From assembly GCA_001312405.1 (NCBI GenBank), contig BBDR01000008.1, positions 119,640-183,639 on the forward strand: a stretch of DNA of 64,000 bases, in the 5' to 3' direction. A model generated the notes under the pieces. That model had not been told where the DNA came from. It was given only the letters and a program-made list of their open reading frames with translations, and did not search any database. The position numbers and the translations under genes were made by a program. Below, one piece after another: positions 54,368 through 64,000 of the stretch. Positions within the stretch are counted from its first letter, which is position 1. Every line of letters begins with the position of its first letter. The DNA comes from Clostridium sp. NkU-1. Lineage in GTDB: Bacteria; Bacillota_A; Clostridia; Lachnospirales; Lachnospiraceae.

Positions 54368-55290
54368 TTAACGGCCAAGCAATCTCTCTGCCTGTTCAAT
54401 CATCTCTTCAATCATTTCCTTACAGGTCTGTTCCCTGGTAATCATACCGGCGATCTGTCCGGCCATAACCGTGCCGTTTGTGATATCCCCCTCCTGAACC
54501 GCCTTTCTTAAGGTTCCAAGGGTCATATATTCCAATTCCTCAAAGGACTTGCCTTCCTGCTCCAGCCTCGCATAATCCCTGGTCATCTGGTTTCTCAAAG
54601 ACCTGACAGGATGGCCATGGCTGCGTCCGGTTACTGCGGAATCAATGTCCTTTGCCTTAATAATCCGCTGCTTGTAGTTGGCATGGACAATGGATTCCTT
54701 TGCAACCACAAACCTGGTTCCGATCTGGACAGCCTCCGCTCCCAGCATAAATGCTGCAGCGATTCCCCGTCCGTCTCCAATGCCGCCGGCTGCGATCACT
54801 GGTATGGATACTGCATCCACCACCTGGGGAACTAAAGTCATGGTCGTCTGTTCGCCGATATGGCCGCCTGATTCACTGCCTTCCGCAACCACCGCGTCAG
54901 CGCCGTACTTCTCCATTCTCTTTGCCAGCGCCACGGAAGCCACCACCGGGATCACCTTGATGCCTGCTGCCTTCCACATATCCATATACTTTTCCGGGTT
55001 TCCGGCTCCGGTGGTCACCACCTTGATGCCTTCCTCACCACTACCTTTGCCACATCCTCTGCATGAGGGCTTAACAGCATGACATTGACACCGATGGTTT
55101 TTCCTGTCAGCTCCTTTGCCTTGCGGATTTCTGCCCGTACCACCTCGCCGGGAGCATTTGCCCCACCGATGAGACCTAAGCCTCCGGCTTCCGATACGGC
55201 TGCCGCCAGGTGATGCTCAGCTACCCAGGCCATACCACCCTGGATAATCGGTTGTTCCACTCCCAAAAGTTCGGTAATTCTGGTTTTCAT
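54368..55290 (-). CDS. fabK: Enoyl-ACP reductase II FabK (one frameshift)
   Basis: About 307-residue FMN-dependent enoyl-ACP reductase. IIQGGMAWVAEHHLAAAVSEAGGLGLIGG, GSESGGHIGEQTTM and VIAAGGIGDGRGIAAAFMLGAEAVQIGTRF are the flavin barrel motifs. The frame breaks near 55020 (one base). It starts with a TAATG overlap with the acpP stop. The use of FabK rather than FabI is typical for this group and predicts triclosan tolerance. Confidence 0.9.
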
Positions 55291-55523
55291 TACGCTTCCA
55301 CGCCCTTTGCTTTTAAATAGTCCATAACCTGCTGAACTGTAGTCAGTTTCTCTAAATCCTCAGACGGGATTTCAACAGAATACTCATCCTCAAGAGCCAT
55401 TACAAGCTCAAACAAATCCAGGGAATCTGCTCCTAAATCCTCTTTGAAGGAAGATTCAGCGGTAATTTTACCTGCCTCAACGTTTAACTGCTCTGCGATA
55501 ATTTCCTGCATTTTCTCTAACAT
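55290..55523 (-). CDS. acpP: Acyl carrier protein
   Basis: Intact, 77 residues, acidic four-helix carrier. The phosphopantetheine serine lies in [20 protein letters not shown]. The ATG follows AAAGGAG. An operator-like palindrome and a possible promoter lie just upstream, so acpP may be transcribed separately from fabH. Confidence 0.95.
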   Translation of the reverse strand: MLEKMQEIIAEQLNVEAGKITAESSFKEDLGADSLDLFELVMALEDEYSVEIPSEDLEKLTTVQQVMDYLKAKGVEA

Positions 55524-55566
55524 AATTTAATCTCCTTTTATTGTCATCTTTATTTTTTTATACTAT

Positions 55567-55585
55567 TACTTTGAATTTCAAAGTA
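55567..55585 (-). promoter_or_regulatory. FabT-like palindrome before acpP
   Basis: TACTTTGAATTTCAAAGTA, a 19-base palindrome (one central position apart), between fabH and acpP and close to a TATAAA-like -10. It is nearly the same as the site before fabH and has the TTTGA-N3-TCAAA core known for FabT-type MarR repressors of fatty-acid genes. Confidence 0.6.
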
Positions 55586-55598
55586 TTAGCCAAAATCA

Positions 55599-56564
55599 TT
55601 ACCACTCCAAAAGAGTGGCTCCCCAGGTCAATCCTGCTCCAAAGCCAGCAAGTACAAGCTTATCTCCCCGCTGTAACTTTCCTTCCCGGTTCATCTCATC
55701 CAAAAGTATTGGTATGGTTGCTCCCGATGTATTCCCAAACCGTTCCAGATTGGTAGGGAATTTTTCCATGGGTATCTTCAACCGCTTTGCGATGGATTCG
55801 AAAATCCGGTAATTTGCCTGATGCAGAATAAAATATTTAATTTCTTCCATGTCGGTTCCGCTTTCTTCCATTACCTTTTTAATGGCCTCGGGTACCGCCT
55901 TTACTGCAAATTTGAACACTTCCTGTCCGTCCATGGTCATATATCCAAGCTCCGGCTTCTTTCCTGTGAGAAAGTTTCCTGTGGTCCGCCCTCCGCATTC
56001 CAGTGCCTTTCCCCTGGTGCCGTCTGCTCCCATGGTCATGTGAAGGATCCCCTTCTCTTCCGCCCGCACCACAGCCGCTCCGGCTCCGTCGCCGAACAGG
56101 ACACAGGTGCTTCTGTCATTCCAGTCAATGAGCTTGCTTAAGGTATCCGCCCCAATCACAAGCCCGGTCCGGTAGATCCCTGCCTTAAAAAAAGCCGTGA
56201 ACCGTATTTAAGGCATAGACAAATCCGGAACATGCCGCACTTATATCAAAGGCAACGGCCGCATCTGCTCCGATTGCCGCCTGTACCTCACAGGCGCCGC
56301 TGGGGAAACAGCAATCCGCAGAAGAAGTAGCTAAGATGATGATATCTAACTCCTTTGCAGAAACACCGGCATTCGTAAGGGCCTCTTTTGCAGCCTGTAT
56401 GGCAGATCAGAGGTTCCTGACTCTGCCGATGCGATCCGCCTTTCCTTTATTCCGGTCCTAGTCCTTATCCACTCATCACTGGTATCCACGAACCTTGCCA
56501 GATCCTCATTGGTTACCACCTGCTCCGGGACAGCAGAACCTGTTCCTATTATTCTTGTCGTCAT
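55599..56564 (-). CDS. fabH: 3-oxoacyl-ACP synthase III FabH (frameshifted)
   Basis: About 321 residues, condensing an acyl-CoA primer with malonyl-ACP to start fatty-acid synthesis. [22 protein letters not shown] at 56564; triad Cys in [14 protein letters not shown], His in HQANYRI and Asn in GNTSGATIP. Frame breaks near 56402 and at A7 56187-56193. First gene of the operon, downstream of a strong promoter and operator. Confidence 0.9.
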
Positions 56565-56668
56565 AAATTCCCCCATCCATGCCCCCGCCCTCTGCTTTCC
56601 TCTTGGCTGTCCGTGTTTCTCGGAGCCTGCGGGGTACATGCCGCGTTGGATTGTTTTATATGTCAAAT

Positions 56669-56715
56669 ATTTTGAATATCAAAGTAATTCTATAAAATGA
56701 TACGCAGATTGTCAA
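56669..56715 (-). promoter_or_regulatory. Promoter of the fatty-acid operon with FabT-like operator
   Basis: On the minus strand, TTGACA (56710-56715), 17 bases, TAGAAT (56687-56692), then ACTTTGATATTCAAAAT (56669-56685) over the start point. The operator matches the site before acpP. No MarR/FabT gene is adjacent, so the regulator must act from elsewhere. Confidence 0.7.
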
Positions 56716-56723
56716 GAGAAATT

Positions 56724-57599
56724 TTACAATTCATGTTTCAGCAAGTACTGATAAACCTCTCTCTTACTGATCCCCCTGTCCTTTGCCACCATGCGCATGG
56801 CTTCCTTCCGGTCTATTCCCTGGTTTACATAAAGTTCCATGTGTTCCTCCATGGACATCTCCCGGGAAGCCATGGATCGCTCCTCTATCTTCTCCCTGAT
56901 GCTCTTTCCTTCTATGACGATGACGCACTCTCCCTTTGGCTCTTCCTCTTCATAGGTCTTTAAAGCATCAGGAAAGGTTGTCCGAAACGCTGTTTCATAC
57001 CTTTTCGTAAGCTCTCTGCAAATGGTGATCCTCCGGTTTCCCAAAGCTTCATAAAGCTCTTTTAATGTCCTGACAAGCCGGTGAGGCGCTTCGTAAATGA
57101 TCATGGTTCTGGTCTCTTCTTTAAGCTCCTCTAAAATCCACTGTTTCTCCTTCTTATCAGTCGGCAAAAACGCTTCAAAGCTAAAACGCCTGGTACCCAG
57201 CCCGGAAAGGGTGAGAGCCGTAATACAGGCCGCCGGTCCGGGAAGAGAAGTCAGCTCGATCCCTGCCTCATAACACTGTTTTACCAGCTCCTCGCCAGGA
57301 TCTGAGATGCCCGGTGTCCCCGCATCCGTAATTAAGGCAATCTGAACCCCCTGTTTCATCTGCTCCACTAAGTACCTGGCCTTTTCCACCTTATTGTACT
57401 CATGATAGCTGGTCATAGGTGTCTTAATATCAAAATGGTTTAAAAGCTTGATGCTGTGGCGGGTATCCTCCGCCGCGATCAAATCCACTTCCTTTAACGT
57501 ATTTAAAACCCTCAGGGTAATATCATCAAGATTCCCTATAGGCGTTGCGCATAAAAATAACTTTCCCTTTTTCTCTTCCAATTTTCCGCTCCCAGCCAT
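56724..57599 (-). CDS. rsmI: 16S rRNA (cytidine1402-2'-O)-methyltransferase
   Basis: Intact, 291 residues, SAM-dependent tetrapyrrole-methylase fold. LFLCATPIGNLDDITLRVL, AAEDTRHSIKLLNHF, ITDAGTPGISDPGEELV and LPGPAACITAL are RsmI hallmarks. It methylates the 2'-OH of C1402 in the ribosomal decoding centre. It follows trmN6 in the conserved Firmicutes order holB-ricT-trmN6-rsmI. Confidence 0.93.
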   Translation of the reverse strand: MAGSGKLEEKKGKLFLCATPIGNLDDITLRVLNTLKEVDLIAAEDTRHSIKLLNHFDIKTPMTSYHEYNKVEKARYLVEQMKQGVQIALITDAGTPGISDPGEELVKQCYEAGIELTSLPGPAACITALTLSGLGTRRFSFEAFLPTDKKEKQWILEELKEETRTMIIYEAPHRLVRTLKELYEALGNRRITICRELTKRYETAFRTTFPDALKTYEEEEPKGECVIVIEGKSIREKIEERSMASREMSMEEHMELYVNQGIDRKEAMRMVAKDRGISKREVYQYLLKHEL

Positions 57600-57691
57600 T
57601 TCCTCTTATTGCCCACGCTTTCCGGGCAGGGCCCACCCCGCTTTATCGGGTGTAAAAGGATACCTGCAAGGCATTTCCTTTCCCGGCAAAA

Positions 57692-58429
57692 TCAATACCC
57701 GTAGATGGTATAGATTTCGTCCGTATACACACCTGGTTCTTTATATACAATGACAGGGGCCTCCACCTTGATCATGGATCTTCCACCCCTCACAGCTTCA
57801 ATGAGGACCATGTTTGCTTCCCTGTCCACATAAGGATGAACCATTTTCATCCGCTTTGGCTCTAATCCGTAATCTTTTAAAGCCGTTATGATCTCAACCA
57901 GCCTGTGAGGCCGGTGCACCATGTAAAACCGCCCGCCTGGACGTAAAAGTCTTGCCGCTTCTCTTGTCACATCATGAAGGTACATAACACCTCGTGACGG
58001 GCAATGGCCTTTGGCAGCTCCGGATTTTTAAGTCCGTGAGAATCATTCATATACGGGGGATTTGAGGTTACTACGTCAAAGGAAGCCGCGCCAAATAGAC
58101 GGCTGGCTTCCTTTATATCTCCCGTTATAATGGAAATTTTTTTCTTCCAGATGATTTAAGGCCACGCTTCTTCTGGCCATTTCTGCCATTGCTTCCTGAA
58201 TCTCCAGCCCGGTATAATAAAGGCCCTGGTTTTTGGCCTCCAAAAGGAGGGGAATGATCCCGGTGCCTGTCCCTAAATCAACCGCCTTTTCCCCCGGCTT
58301 TACAAGGGCAAATCCGGAAAGAAGGACCGCATCCATGCCAAAGCAGAACCCATCCCGGTTCTGTATGATCTTATATCCGTTTCTTTGCAGATCATCAATA
58401 CGCTCGTTTTCTTTTAAATCAATTGTCAT
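57692..58429 (-). CDS. tRNA1(Val) adenine-N6-methyltransferase-like protein (frameshifted)
   Basis: About 245 residues, YabB/TrmN6 family. SAM motif I VDLGTGTGIIPLLLEAK is intact; the NPPY catalytic motif appears in the alternate frame as VVTSNPPYMNDSHGL, followed by the C-terminal RPGGRFYMVHRPHRLVEI. Frame breaks at T7 58137-58143 and near 57985. The start ATG overlaps the ricT stop. The exact tRNA substrate in clostridia is by analogy. Confidence 0.85.
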
Positions 58430-59326
58430 CTAACTTGGACTTTCCTTCTTTCTTTTCAAGGGCCTCTAATACCCTTAATTCTTCATCCGTTACCTGGGCT
58501 TTCTCCCGGCGGCGCTTGGTTTGAATTTCAGCTGTTCCACCCGGTATTCCCGGATTTCCTTTTCATCCTTTATGTTAACAACTACCTTTACCAGCTGCCT
58601 TAAAACGCTTACGGAATGAACCTCTCCCTTAAGTCCGTCATCCGTTGTCACAAAATCACCAACGTTAGGAAGCTTGCTGTTAAGCTCTTCATAAGTTTCC
58701 TCTTCATTCTTTAAGCAGCACATAAGCCTTCCGCAAACACCGGATATCTTGGTAGGATTTAAAGACAGATTCTGTTCCTTTGCCATCTTAATGGATACGG
58801 GTATAAATTCTGAAAGGTAGGAATGGCAGCATAAGGTTCTTCCGCAAATGCCGATTCCTCCACGATCTTTGTCTCATCCCGTACCCCTACCTGGCGAAGC
58901 TCGATCCTGGTCTTAAAAACAGAAGCCAGATCCTTAACAAGCTCCCTGAAATCGATTCTTCCGTCTGCAGTAAAATAAAACAGCACCTTATTATTATCAA
59001 AGGTATATTCCGCATCAATCAGCTTCATCTGAAGACCATGCTTTCTGATCTTCTCCTTGCAGATTTTAAATGCTTCCTTTTCCTTTTCATGGTTTCTTTT
59101 TTTCCACTTCATCGTCAGCCTTTGTTGCCATGCGGATCACCGGCTTTAAGGGCTGGACTACTTTATCATCTTCCACTTCCCGGCATCCCAGGACAACATA
59201 ACCATATTCAATTCCCCGGGCAGTCTCAACGATTACATGATCTCCAGTCCGAACTTCCAGACTCACGGGATCAAAGTAATATATCTTTCCTGCGTTGCGG
59301 AACCGAACGCCAATTACTTTTATCAT
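58419..59326 (-). CDS. ricT: PSP1-domain protein RicT (YaaT) (frameshifted)
   Basis: About 302 residues. KVIGVRFRNAGKIYYFDP ... ARGIEYGYVV marks the start of the PSP1 domain. The alternate frame supplies GGIGICGRTLCCHSYL, and CGRLMCCLKNEEETYEEL follows, giving the clustered cysteines that hold Fe-S clusters in the RicAFT complex affecting RNase Y, sporulation and biofilm. Frame breaks at T7 59097-59103, near 58840, and near 58520. It sits between holB and trmN6 as in Bacillus. Confidence 0.88.
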
Positions 59327-59329
59327 CTA

Positions 59330-60320
59330 TTAATTCTCCTTCATAACAAGCAGCATGAGCTCCATTGCCAGTTCCATATTAACATTGGCATTCAGACGGA
59401 TTCTGGCCTTGTCTATGGCCTGTAAAATCATCTCAATGCCATCATAAGCGCTGGCAGCGCTCATCTCTTTCATTGTATTATATTCTTCCCTGAAAACCAG
59501 AAGATTAATATCCTGAGTTACCTTAAACATTAAGACATCCCGATACCACAGCTGTATAAAATCCAGGCAGTCATAGATATCCAGATTTTCATCCTTCATC
59601 TTCTTAATGTAAAAAAAGCAGCTCTACAATATCCATATCCTTGATGTGCTTCAGCATATGGACCAATTCCTTATACATCAGCTGGAACTCCTCAGAGGAA
59701 GCCAGATGAATCGCTCTTCCAAGATTTCCCCTGGCAAACGCTGCATAAATCTCCGCTTTGCTCTCAGCCATGCCTAAAGATCCTGTTAAATAGGATTTTA
59801 CCACCGAATCCTGCAGAGGCTTAAGCTTTAACTGCACACACCTGGAAAGAATGGTGGGCAGAAATGCCTCCTGATTGGTCGTAAGCAGCATGATGACTGC
59901 ATAAGCCGGTGGTTCTTCTATGGTCTTTAACAGCGCGTTCTGAGCCTGAACCGTCATCTTTTCCGCTTCATCCACAATATAGATCTTATAATAACTGCTA
60001 TAAGGACGTATCATAATGGTGTCATGGATCTGTTCCCTGATATCGTCAACGCCAATACTTCCCGGCTTCTCATGGGCCAGATAAATCAGATCCGGATGGT
60101 TTCCGCTCATGACCTGCTTGCAGGCATGACACTGCATACATGGCTCATTCTTTCCCTTTTCACAGAGTAGGGTCATTGCAAATGCATTAGCCAGGGACTT
60201 ACGCCCCATTCCAGCTTCACCTGTAAGAATGTACGCATGGGAAACATGATTTGATTCAATAGCCTTTTGCAGATGTTCTTTGATTCTCTCATGGCCGATA
60301 ATATCCTTAAATCCTGGCAT
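59330..60320 (-). CDS. holB: DNA polymerase III subunit delta' (one frameshift)
   Basis: About 330 residues, AAA+ clamp-loader subunit. GHERIKEHLQKAIESNHVSHAYILTGEAGMGRKSLA (a P-loop with R in the G-K position, GMGRKS), a zinc module CMQCHACKQVMSGNHPD, YIVDEAEKMTVQAQNALLKTIEEPP and LSRC sensor. The frame breaks in A7 59611-59617; the C-terminal helical domain continues after it. It loads the beta clamp during replication. Confidence 0.9.
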
Positions 60321-60676
60321 AGAGTCACCCCCCTGTCGACGTTGTCTGACCCGCTTTCCTGTTCCATTTACACGGGAAAACGAATTAAACTAATTATAAC
60401 ATAGAACGTTTACCACCACAAGAATGAAGTATTGGCAAATCCTTTATCATTTCCTTTTATTCTGCTCATTTTCAACCAATATTTTACAGTACATGAAACT
60501 TTTTGAGTTGAGCTTGCAGACCCCGTGAAATATACGGAAAAGAAAAGGGACGATGCGTATTGGATTATAACTATAAAAGATGATTACAATTTTAAGAATA
60601 TTATTAGCAGACATCAAAAAATGAGCATGAAAGTTGTTATGGAATTCCATACCTCTTTCGTACTCATTTTAATCAT
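60321..60676. other. Intergenic region between holB and the kinase-like gene
   Basis: 356 AT-rich bases. The holB promoter should lie at its left side, but no clear -35/-10 pair was chosen. A plus-strand frame (60525-60734) has no start signal and overlaps the terminator at 60618-60670, so I do not call a gene. Nothing else was recognised. Confidence 0.5.
60618..60670 (-). terminator. Terminator after the guanylate-kinase-like gene
   Basis: Stem AAAATGAG.ATGAAAG pairing with CTTTCGTACTCATTTT, followed on the minus strand by a T6 run, 7 bases after the gene's stop. Confidence 0.7.
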
Positions 60677-61263
60677 TTATATCTCTGCTATAACAGCTTT
60701 TACAATTTCATCCAGACACGCTTCCAGCTCCTGATTGCAGAATCGTCTATGTATTCCGCACCGAATGAGATTTTCTTCTTTAAAATCCTCTTCATCCGCC
60801 AGAAACCTTCTGCAAAGCTCCTTATATTTAGGTGTCTTCTGTCCCCTTTCCCGTTTGATCGCTCTCAAAAGCCGGTCTCCATCCTCAACCTCAATATAAA
60901 TAGGAAACAGCCTGTCCTCTCCAAAATAAGCCCTTGTCTTTTCATAAGATTCCAGAGTTCCAATCATCAGATATCCATTCTTCCCGCTAGATCAATCTGC
61001 CCGTCATCAACTGTAAAATAACTCCAGGGTCCATAGACCGTCTCATACGTCCTCTCCTCAATAAGCCTGTTTTCATTCCTGAATTCCTCCAGCTTATCAC
61101 TGGTAGTAAAATAATATTCCACCCCATCCCTTTCTCCATCCCGAATGGGTCTGGTGGTATATAAAACTACTTTCTTTAATTGGGGAAGCTTCTTTAAAAG
61201 TCTTTTATAAATCGTATCCTTTCCGGAAGCGCTCTTTCCCATTACATAGAATATTTTGCCCAT
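60677..61263 (-). CDS. Guanylate-kinase-like P-loop protein (one frameshift)
   Basis: About 195 residues. P-loop GKSASGKDTIYKRLL, then YTTRPIRDGERDGVEYYF, the guanylate-binding region of GMP kinases, and ETVYGPWSYF. The frame breaks near 60978 with LAGRNGYLMIGTLESYEK restored by one base. The C-terminal half differs from canonical Gmk (IKRERGQKTPKYKELCRRFLADEEDF). It stands before holB where Bacillus has thymidylate kinase, so either a dedicated nucleotide kinase or a divergent paralogue; a true gmk is expected elsewhere. Confidence 0.7.
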
Positions 61264-61308
61264 ATTATCTGCTCCATCTTTTATCCTATTTTAAATCTTT
61301 CTTTTATT

Positions 61309-62784
61309 TTATTTCCCATTCAGTCCCATTTCATCAACCACAAAAAGCTCTCTGGAATTCTCATCCTCCATCCCCTGCACTGCAAGGCCCAGTTCTTTAT
61401 ACTTCATGATCAGATCAATGGATTCCTTTTTTTAAAACCTCCCCCGGTACAACAATAGGAATTCCCGGAGGATACACATAAACAAATTCTGCCGATACCA
61501 TTCCCTCTCCGTCAGGAATTGCAATCCTGCGCCTGGCTTATCCATAGCCTCTGCAATGGTCATCCGGCATTCCGACATTCTCTCAAGCTCCTGACATAAG
61601 CCGTTCCCAGCTTCACAGTTTTCCTCTGGAGAAAGCCCGGAATCAATATGAAGCAGAGCACTGCACAGCCTTTCAAGACCTTCTTCCGTATCAGCCATAG
61701 TCGTTATGGCCGTTACATAGTCCGAACCGCACATTTCCATTTCCAGATGATATTCCTTTCTCAGCCTGTCATCCAGCCAGGCTCCTGATTTTCCCGTACC
61801 TCTTGTGGAAATAATGATCTTGGAGCGGTCCATGTCATAGATTCCGTACATCCCCTCTTCCTGATCCGTAAGGAGCCTAAGGTGCTTCAAACCAGCCAAA
61901 GCCTTCCGGACCTTTTCTATCTTACCGGAAAAGAGTTCCATCTCTTTAAGTCCTTCTCCAGCCATATAGCGTATACAGCCCTCAATCCCTGCCATCAGCA
62001 CGTAGGATGGGCTGCTGGTCTGATACATGTGCACATAGCGGTCCAATCTCCCCATATCCACATATCCTTCCCTGACATGCATGACAGCCGTCTGAGTAAA
62101 GGAAGGGAGGGTCTTATGAAGGCTTTGAATCACTACATCTGCTCCAAGTTCTAAAGCGGAAACCGGAAATCCTCCCTCTTTTCCAAAAGAAAAGTGGGCT
62201 CCATGAGCTTCATCCACAATGAGAGGCAGACGGAACCTATGGACCACCTCTGCAATGGCCTTGATATCAGATACAATTCCATCATAAGTTGGGGATACCA
62301 CAAACACCGACTGAATCTCTGGATGATTCATCAACATCTCTTCTATTTTTTCCGGAAGTAATCCACCTTGGATACCAAATGACCGTATTATTTGTGGATA
62401 AATATATTCCGCACTTAGCTGATTGAGGAAAACTCCATGAAACACAGACTTATGGCAGTTCCTGCTCATAAGAATGGTTCCGCCCCTCGCTACGGTCCCA
62501 CTAATGGCGCTGAGTATTCCGCTGCTGCTGCCATTAATAAGATAATAAGTCCTATGGCTCCCATAAATCCTTGAAGCCCATTCCATGGACTCCTTTAAAA
62601 TCCCTTCCGGATGGTGCAAATTATCAAAACCGTCTATCTCCGTAATATCTATGGAAAATGGATTTGGAAAATTGGCTGCAAAAGATTTTTTATACTGCCT
62701 TTTATGTCCGGGCATATGGAAGGGATAAACATCCGATTTCCCATATTCCATTAACTTCTTTAATAAATTCGGTGTGTCATTCAT
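61309..62784 (-). CDS. Orn/Lys/Arg decarboxylase family PLP enzyme (frameshifted)
   Basis: About 491 residues, short class I decarboxylase (YaaO/SpeA-like) without the N-terminal receiver wing. HMPGHKRQYKK near the start; PLP pocket with DEAHGAHFSFG and the Schiff-base Lys in SLHKTLPSFTQTA. Frame breaks near 61530 and at T7 61427-61433; the repaired C-terminus carries AEFVYVYPPGIPIVVPGE and ends near DEMGLNGK. Substrate (Arg, Lys or Orn) cannot be told; in Bacillus yaaO lies in the same neighbourhood. Product would be a polyamine precursor. Confidence 0.85.
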
Positions 62785-62952
62785 AGTATAAACCGCCTTT
62801 CGCCCCCATAAACCTATGGCTCATTTCCCTGTTCTTTTTACATTCTTCTTTATAAATCGACTCTTCTAGTATAGCATCCTTATCCTCTCTTTACAATTTT
62901 TTTCTCACAGCGCTATAATATAGTTTTGGAAATCAAAAAGGAGATGGTTATT

Positions 62953-63183
62953 ATGAGATTAATCGAATTTAAAATGGAGCGGCCTGGCCTGGTAAAAGCA
63001 GGAGATGAAGTTCAGATCATAGAGAGGGAAGGAACCAGCAGCTATAGCTATATCATTGACCCTGCCGTGGCCATGTCCGGCTGCTACATGGGACGGGACA
63101 GGATCAAATCCGATCACGGGATTGTAAAAGAAATCAAGCACAATGACCGGGGATATTATGTGATTGTAGAATTTGATGAGTAA
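62953..63183 (+). CDS. Small protein of unknown function
   Basis: 76 residues from the ATG at 62953, preceded by AAGGAGATGG. It looks globular (MERPGLVKAGDEVQIIEREG ... GYYVIVEFDE) with a high share of charged residues and beta strands, without a membrane segment. No family recognised. Encoded between the decarboxylase and the tRNA cluster, on the plus strand. Confidence 0.6.
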   Translation: MRLIEFKMERPGLVKAGDEVQIIEREGTSSYSYIIDPAVAMSGCYMGRDRIKSDHGIVKEIKHNDRGYYVIVEFDE

Positions 63184-63246
63184 ACCTGTTTTACAATGGG
63201 TAACTCTGCTTTAACAGAATCCCTTCATAAATTACTGCAAAATAAA

Positions 63247-63276
63247 AAGCCCTGAAACATCTCTGTTTCAAGGCTT
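63247..63276 (-). terminator. Terminator of the tRNA operon
   Basis: Stem AAGCC.TGAAACA/TGTTTCA.GGCTT followed on the minus strand by TTTATTTT, directly after tRNA-Lys. Confidence 0.75.
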
Positions 63277-63280
63277 GTCC

Positions 63281-63353
63281 TGAGACACCGGGGACTCGAA
63301 CCCCGGACAACTTGATTAAAAGTCAAGTGCTCTACCACCTGAGCTAGTATCCC
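63281..63353 (-). tRNA. tRNA-Lys (anticodon TTT)
   Basis: 73 bases, cloverleaf with GGGATAC acceptor, GGTTCGAGTCC T arm, anticodon loop CTTTTAA. No encoded CCA. Confidence 0.93.
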
Positions 63354-63356
63354 ATA

Positions 63357-63429
<73 letters not shown>

Positions 63430-63477
63430 TTATGTACTATCATTAGTACACGTTTTCCTAAAATTACTCAAAAAAAA

Positions 63478-63551
<74 letters not shown>

Positions 63552-63597
63552 TTATTTAATTATATTATATGCAGTGATTATGATTTTAATCACTAAA

Positions 63598-63679
63598 TGG
63601 ATGGAGATGGATTCGAACCATCGAAGCGTGTCGCAACAGATTTACAGTCTGCCCCCTTTGGCCACTCGGGAACCCATCC
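63598..63679 (-). tRNA. tRNA-Tyr (anticodon GTA)
   Basis: 82 bases with long variable arm, acceptor GGATGGG, anticodon loop CTGTAAA. Confidence 0.92.
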
Positions 63680-63700
63680 ATATTTTATTAAAGTGATGCA

Positions 63701-63773
63701 AGCCGATGATCGGACTCGAACCGATAACCTGCTGATTACAAATCAGCTGCTCTGCCAATTGAGCCACATCGGC
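63701..63773 (-). tRNA. tRNA-Thr (anticodon TGT)
   Basis: 73 bases, acceptor GCCGATG, anticodon loop TTTGTAA, T loop GGTTCGAGTCC. Confidence 0.92.
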
Positions 63774-63809
63774 ACAAATCTTTTCATGCGTGTTGTTTTG
63801 CATACTGAA

Positions 63810-63882
63810 TGGGACCTATAGGGCTCGAACCTATGACCCTCTGCTTGTAAGGCAGATGCTCTCCCAGCTGAGCTAAGATCCC
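63810..63882 (-). tRNA. tRNA-Val (anticodon TAC)
   Basis: 73 bases, acceptor GGGATCT, anticodon loop CTTACAA, T loop GGTTCGAGCCC. Confidence 0.92.
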
Positions 63883-63905
63883 ATGTACAAAATTCAGTTG
63901 TAAAA

Positions 63906-63979
63906 CGACCCGGATGGGATTCGAACCCACGACCTCCGCCGTGACAGGGCGGCGCTCTAACCAGCTGAGCCACCAGGCC
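63906..63979 (-). tRNA. tRNA-Asp (anticodon GTC)
   Basis: 74 bases, acceptor GGCCTGG, anticodon loop CTGTCAC, G73 discriminator as expected for Asp. First tRNA of the cluster inside the window; more may lie beyond the edge. Confidence 0.92.
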
Positions 63980-64000
63980 AAACCTTTTTGAAGGTTATTA

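Noticed and set aside
60525..60734. Plus-strand 69-codon frame near the kinase-like gene
   Set aside because: Start lacks a ribosome site, no recognisable motif, and it runs through a terminator and into a convincing gene on the other strand.

Overview
The window looks like a chromosomal segment of a spore-forming Gram-positive anaerobe of the Lachnospiraceae (Lacrimispora / 'Clostridium' saccharolyticum type). This is inferred from the sporulation genes (yyaC, spmA), AGGAGG-type ribosome sites, TTGACA/TATAAT promoters, the complete clostridial type II fatty-acid operon, the holB-ricT-trmN6-rsmI order, and a Crp/Fnr-Ric-flavodiiron set typical of strict anaerobes.

Reading quality dominates interpretation. 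About half of the genes, including essential ones (tkt, accC, fabF, fabD, fabH, holB, ricT), are broken by single-base shifts. Most sit in A or T runs of 7-8, where removing one base restores a full-length conserved protein; a smaller group are missing one base, often in short C, G or T runs. I treat these as read errors, give each gene its full inferred span, and state where the frame breaks. Only one locus (a CDP-alcohol phosphatidyltransferase start joined to a GT8 glycosyltransferase end, near 20,060) looks like a true deletion or misjoin.

Layout: 1-3.4 kb, an exopolysaccharide synthase (BcsA-like with PilZ) with a GT2-GtrA glycosyltransferase. 3.8-5.5 kb, a chemoreceptor. 5.6-8.5 kb, a shikimate-kinase-like protein, a flavoredoxin and a CBS-containing Mn pyrophosphatase, with a candidate small RNA opposite the pyrophosphatase leader. 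8.8-11.5 kb, a Crp/Fnr regulator and a Ric/flavodiiron operon with a well-placed Fnr-type box. 11.6-19.6 kb, glucokinase, transketolase and several cell-envelope or sporulation proteins. 20.3-32.1 kb, a MarR regulator and a large sugar operon (ABC importer, GH2 beta-galactosidase, GH65 phosphorylase, EamA transporter, beta-phosphoglucomutase, LacI regulator). 32.5-38.8 kb, mixed housekeeping genes (pgi, mtnN, a GntR regulator). 39.0-41.5 kb, a CsoR-controlled metal ATPase with three operator-like sites. 41.7-46.1 kb, nucleobase transport and deamination genes, spmA and uraA. 46.2-56.7 kb, the fatty-acid synthesis operon fabH-acpP-fabK-fabD-fabG-fabF-accB-fabZ-accC-accD-accA plus a second FMN oxidoreductase. 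56.7-62.8 kb, rsmI, trmN6, ricT, holB, a guanylate-kinase-like gene and an amino-acid decarboxylase. 63.2-64.0 kb, seven tRNA genes.

The most interesting leads are the candidate small RNA beside a response-regulator-like direct repeat (8.49-8.64 kb), the Crp/Fnr-type site at -41.5 before ric, a membrane LysM protein with an apparently inactive MPN-like domain, the GH65 plus GH2 sugar operon, the CsoR/ATPase metal mismatch, and paired FabT-like palindromes in the fab operon. All functions are assigned by reading motifs; no database search was run.
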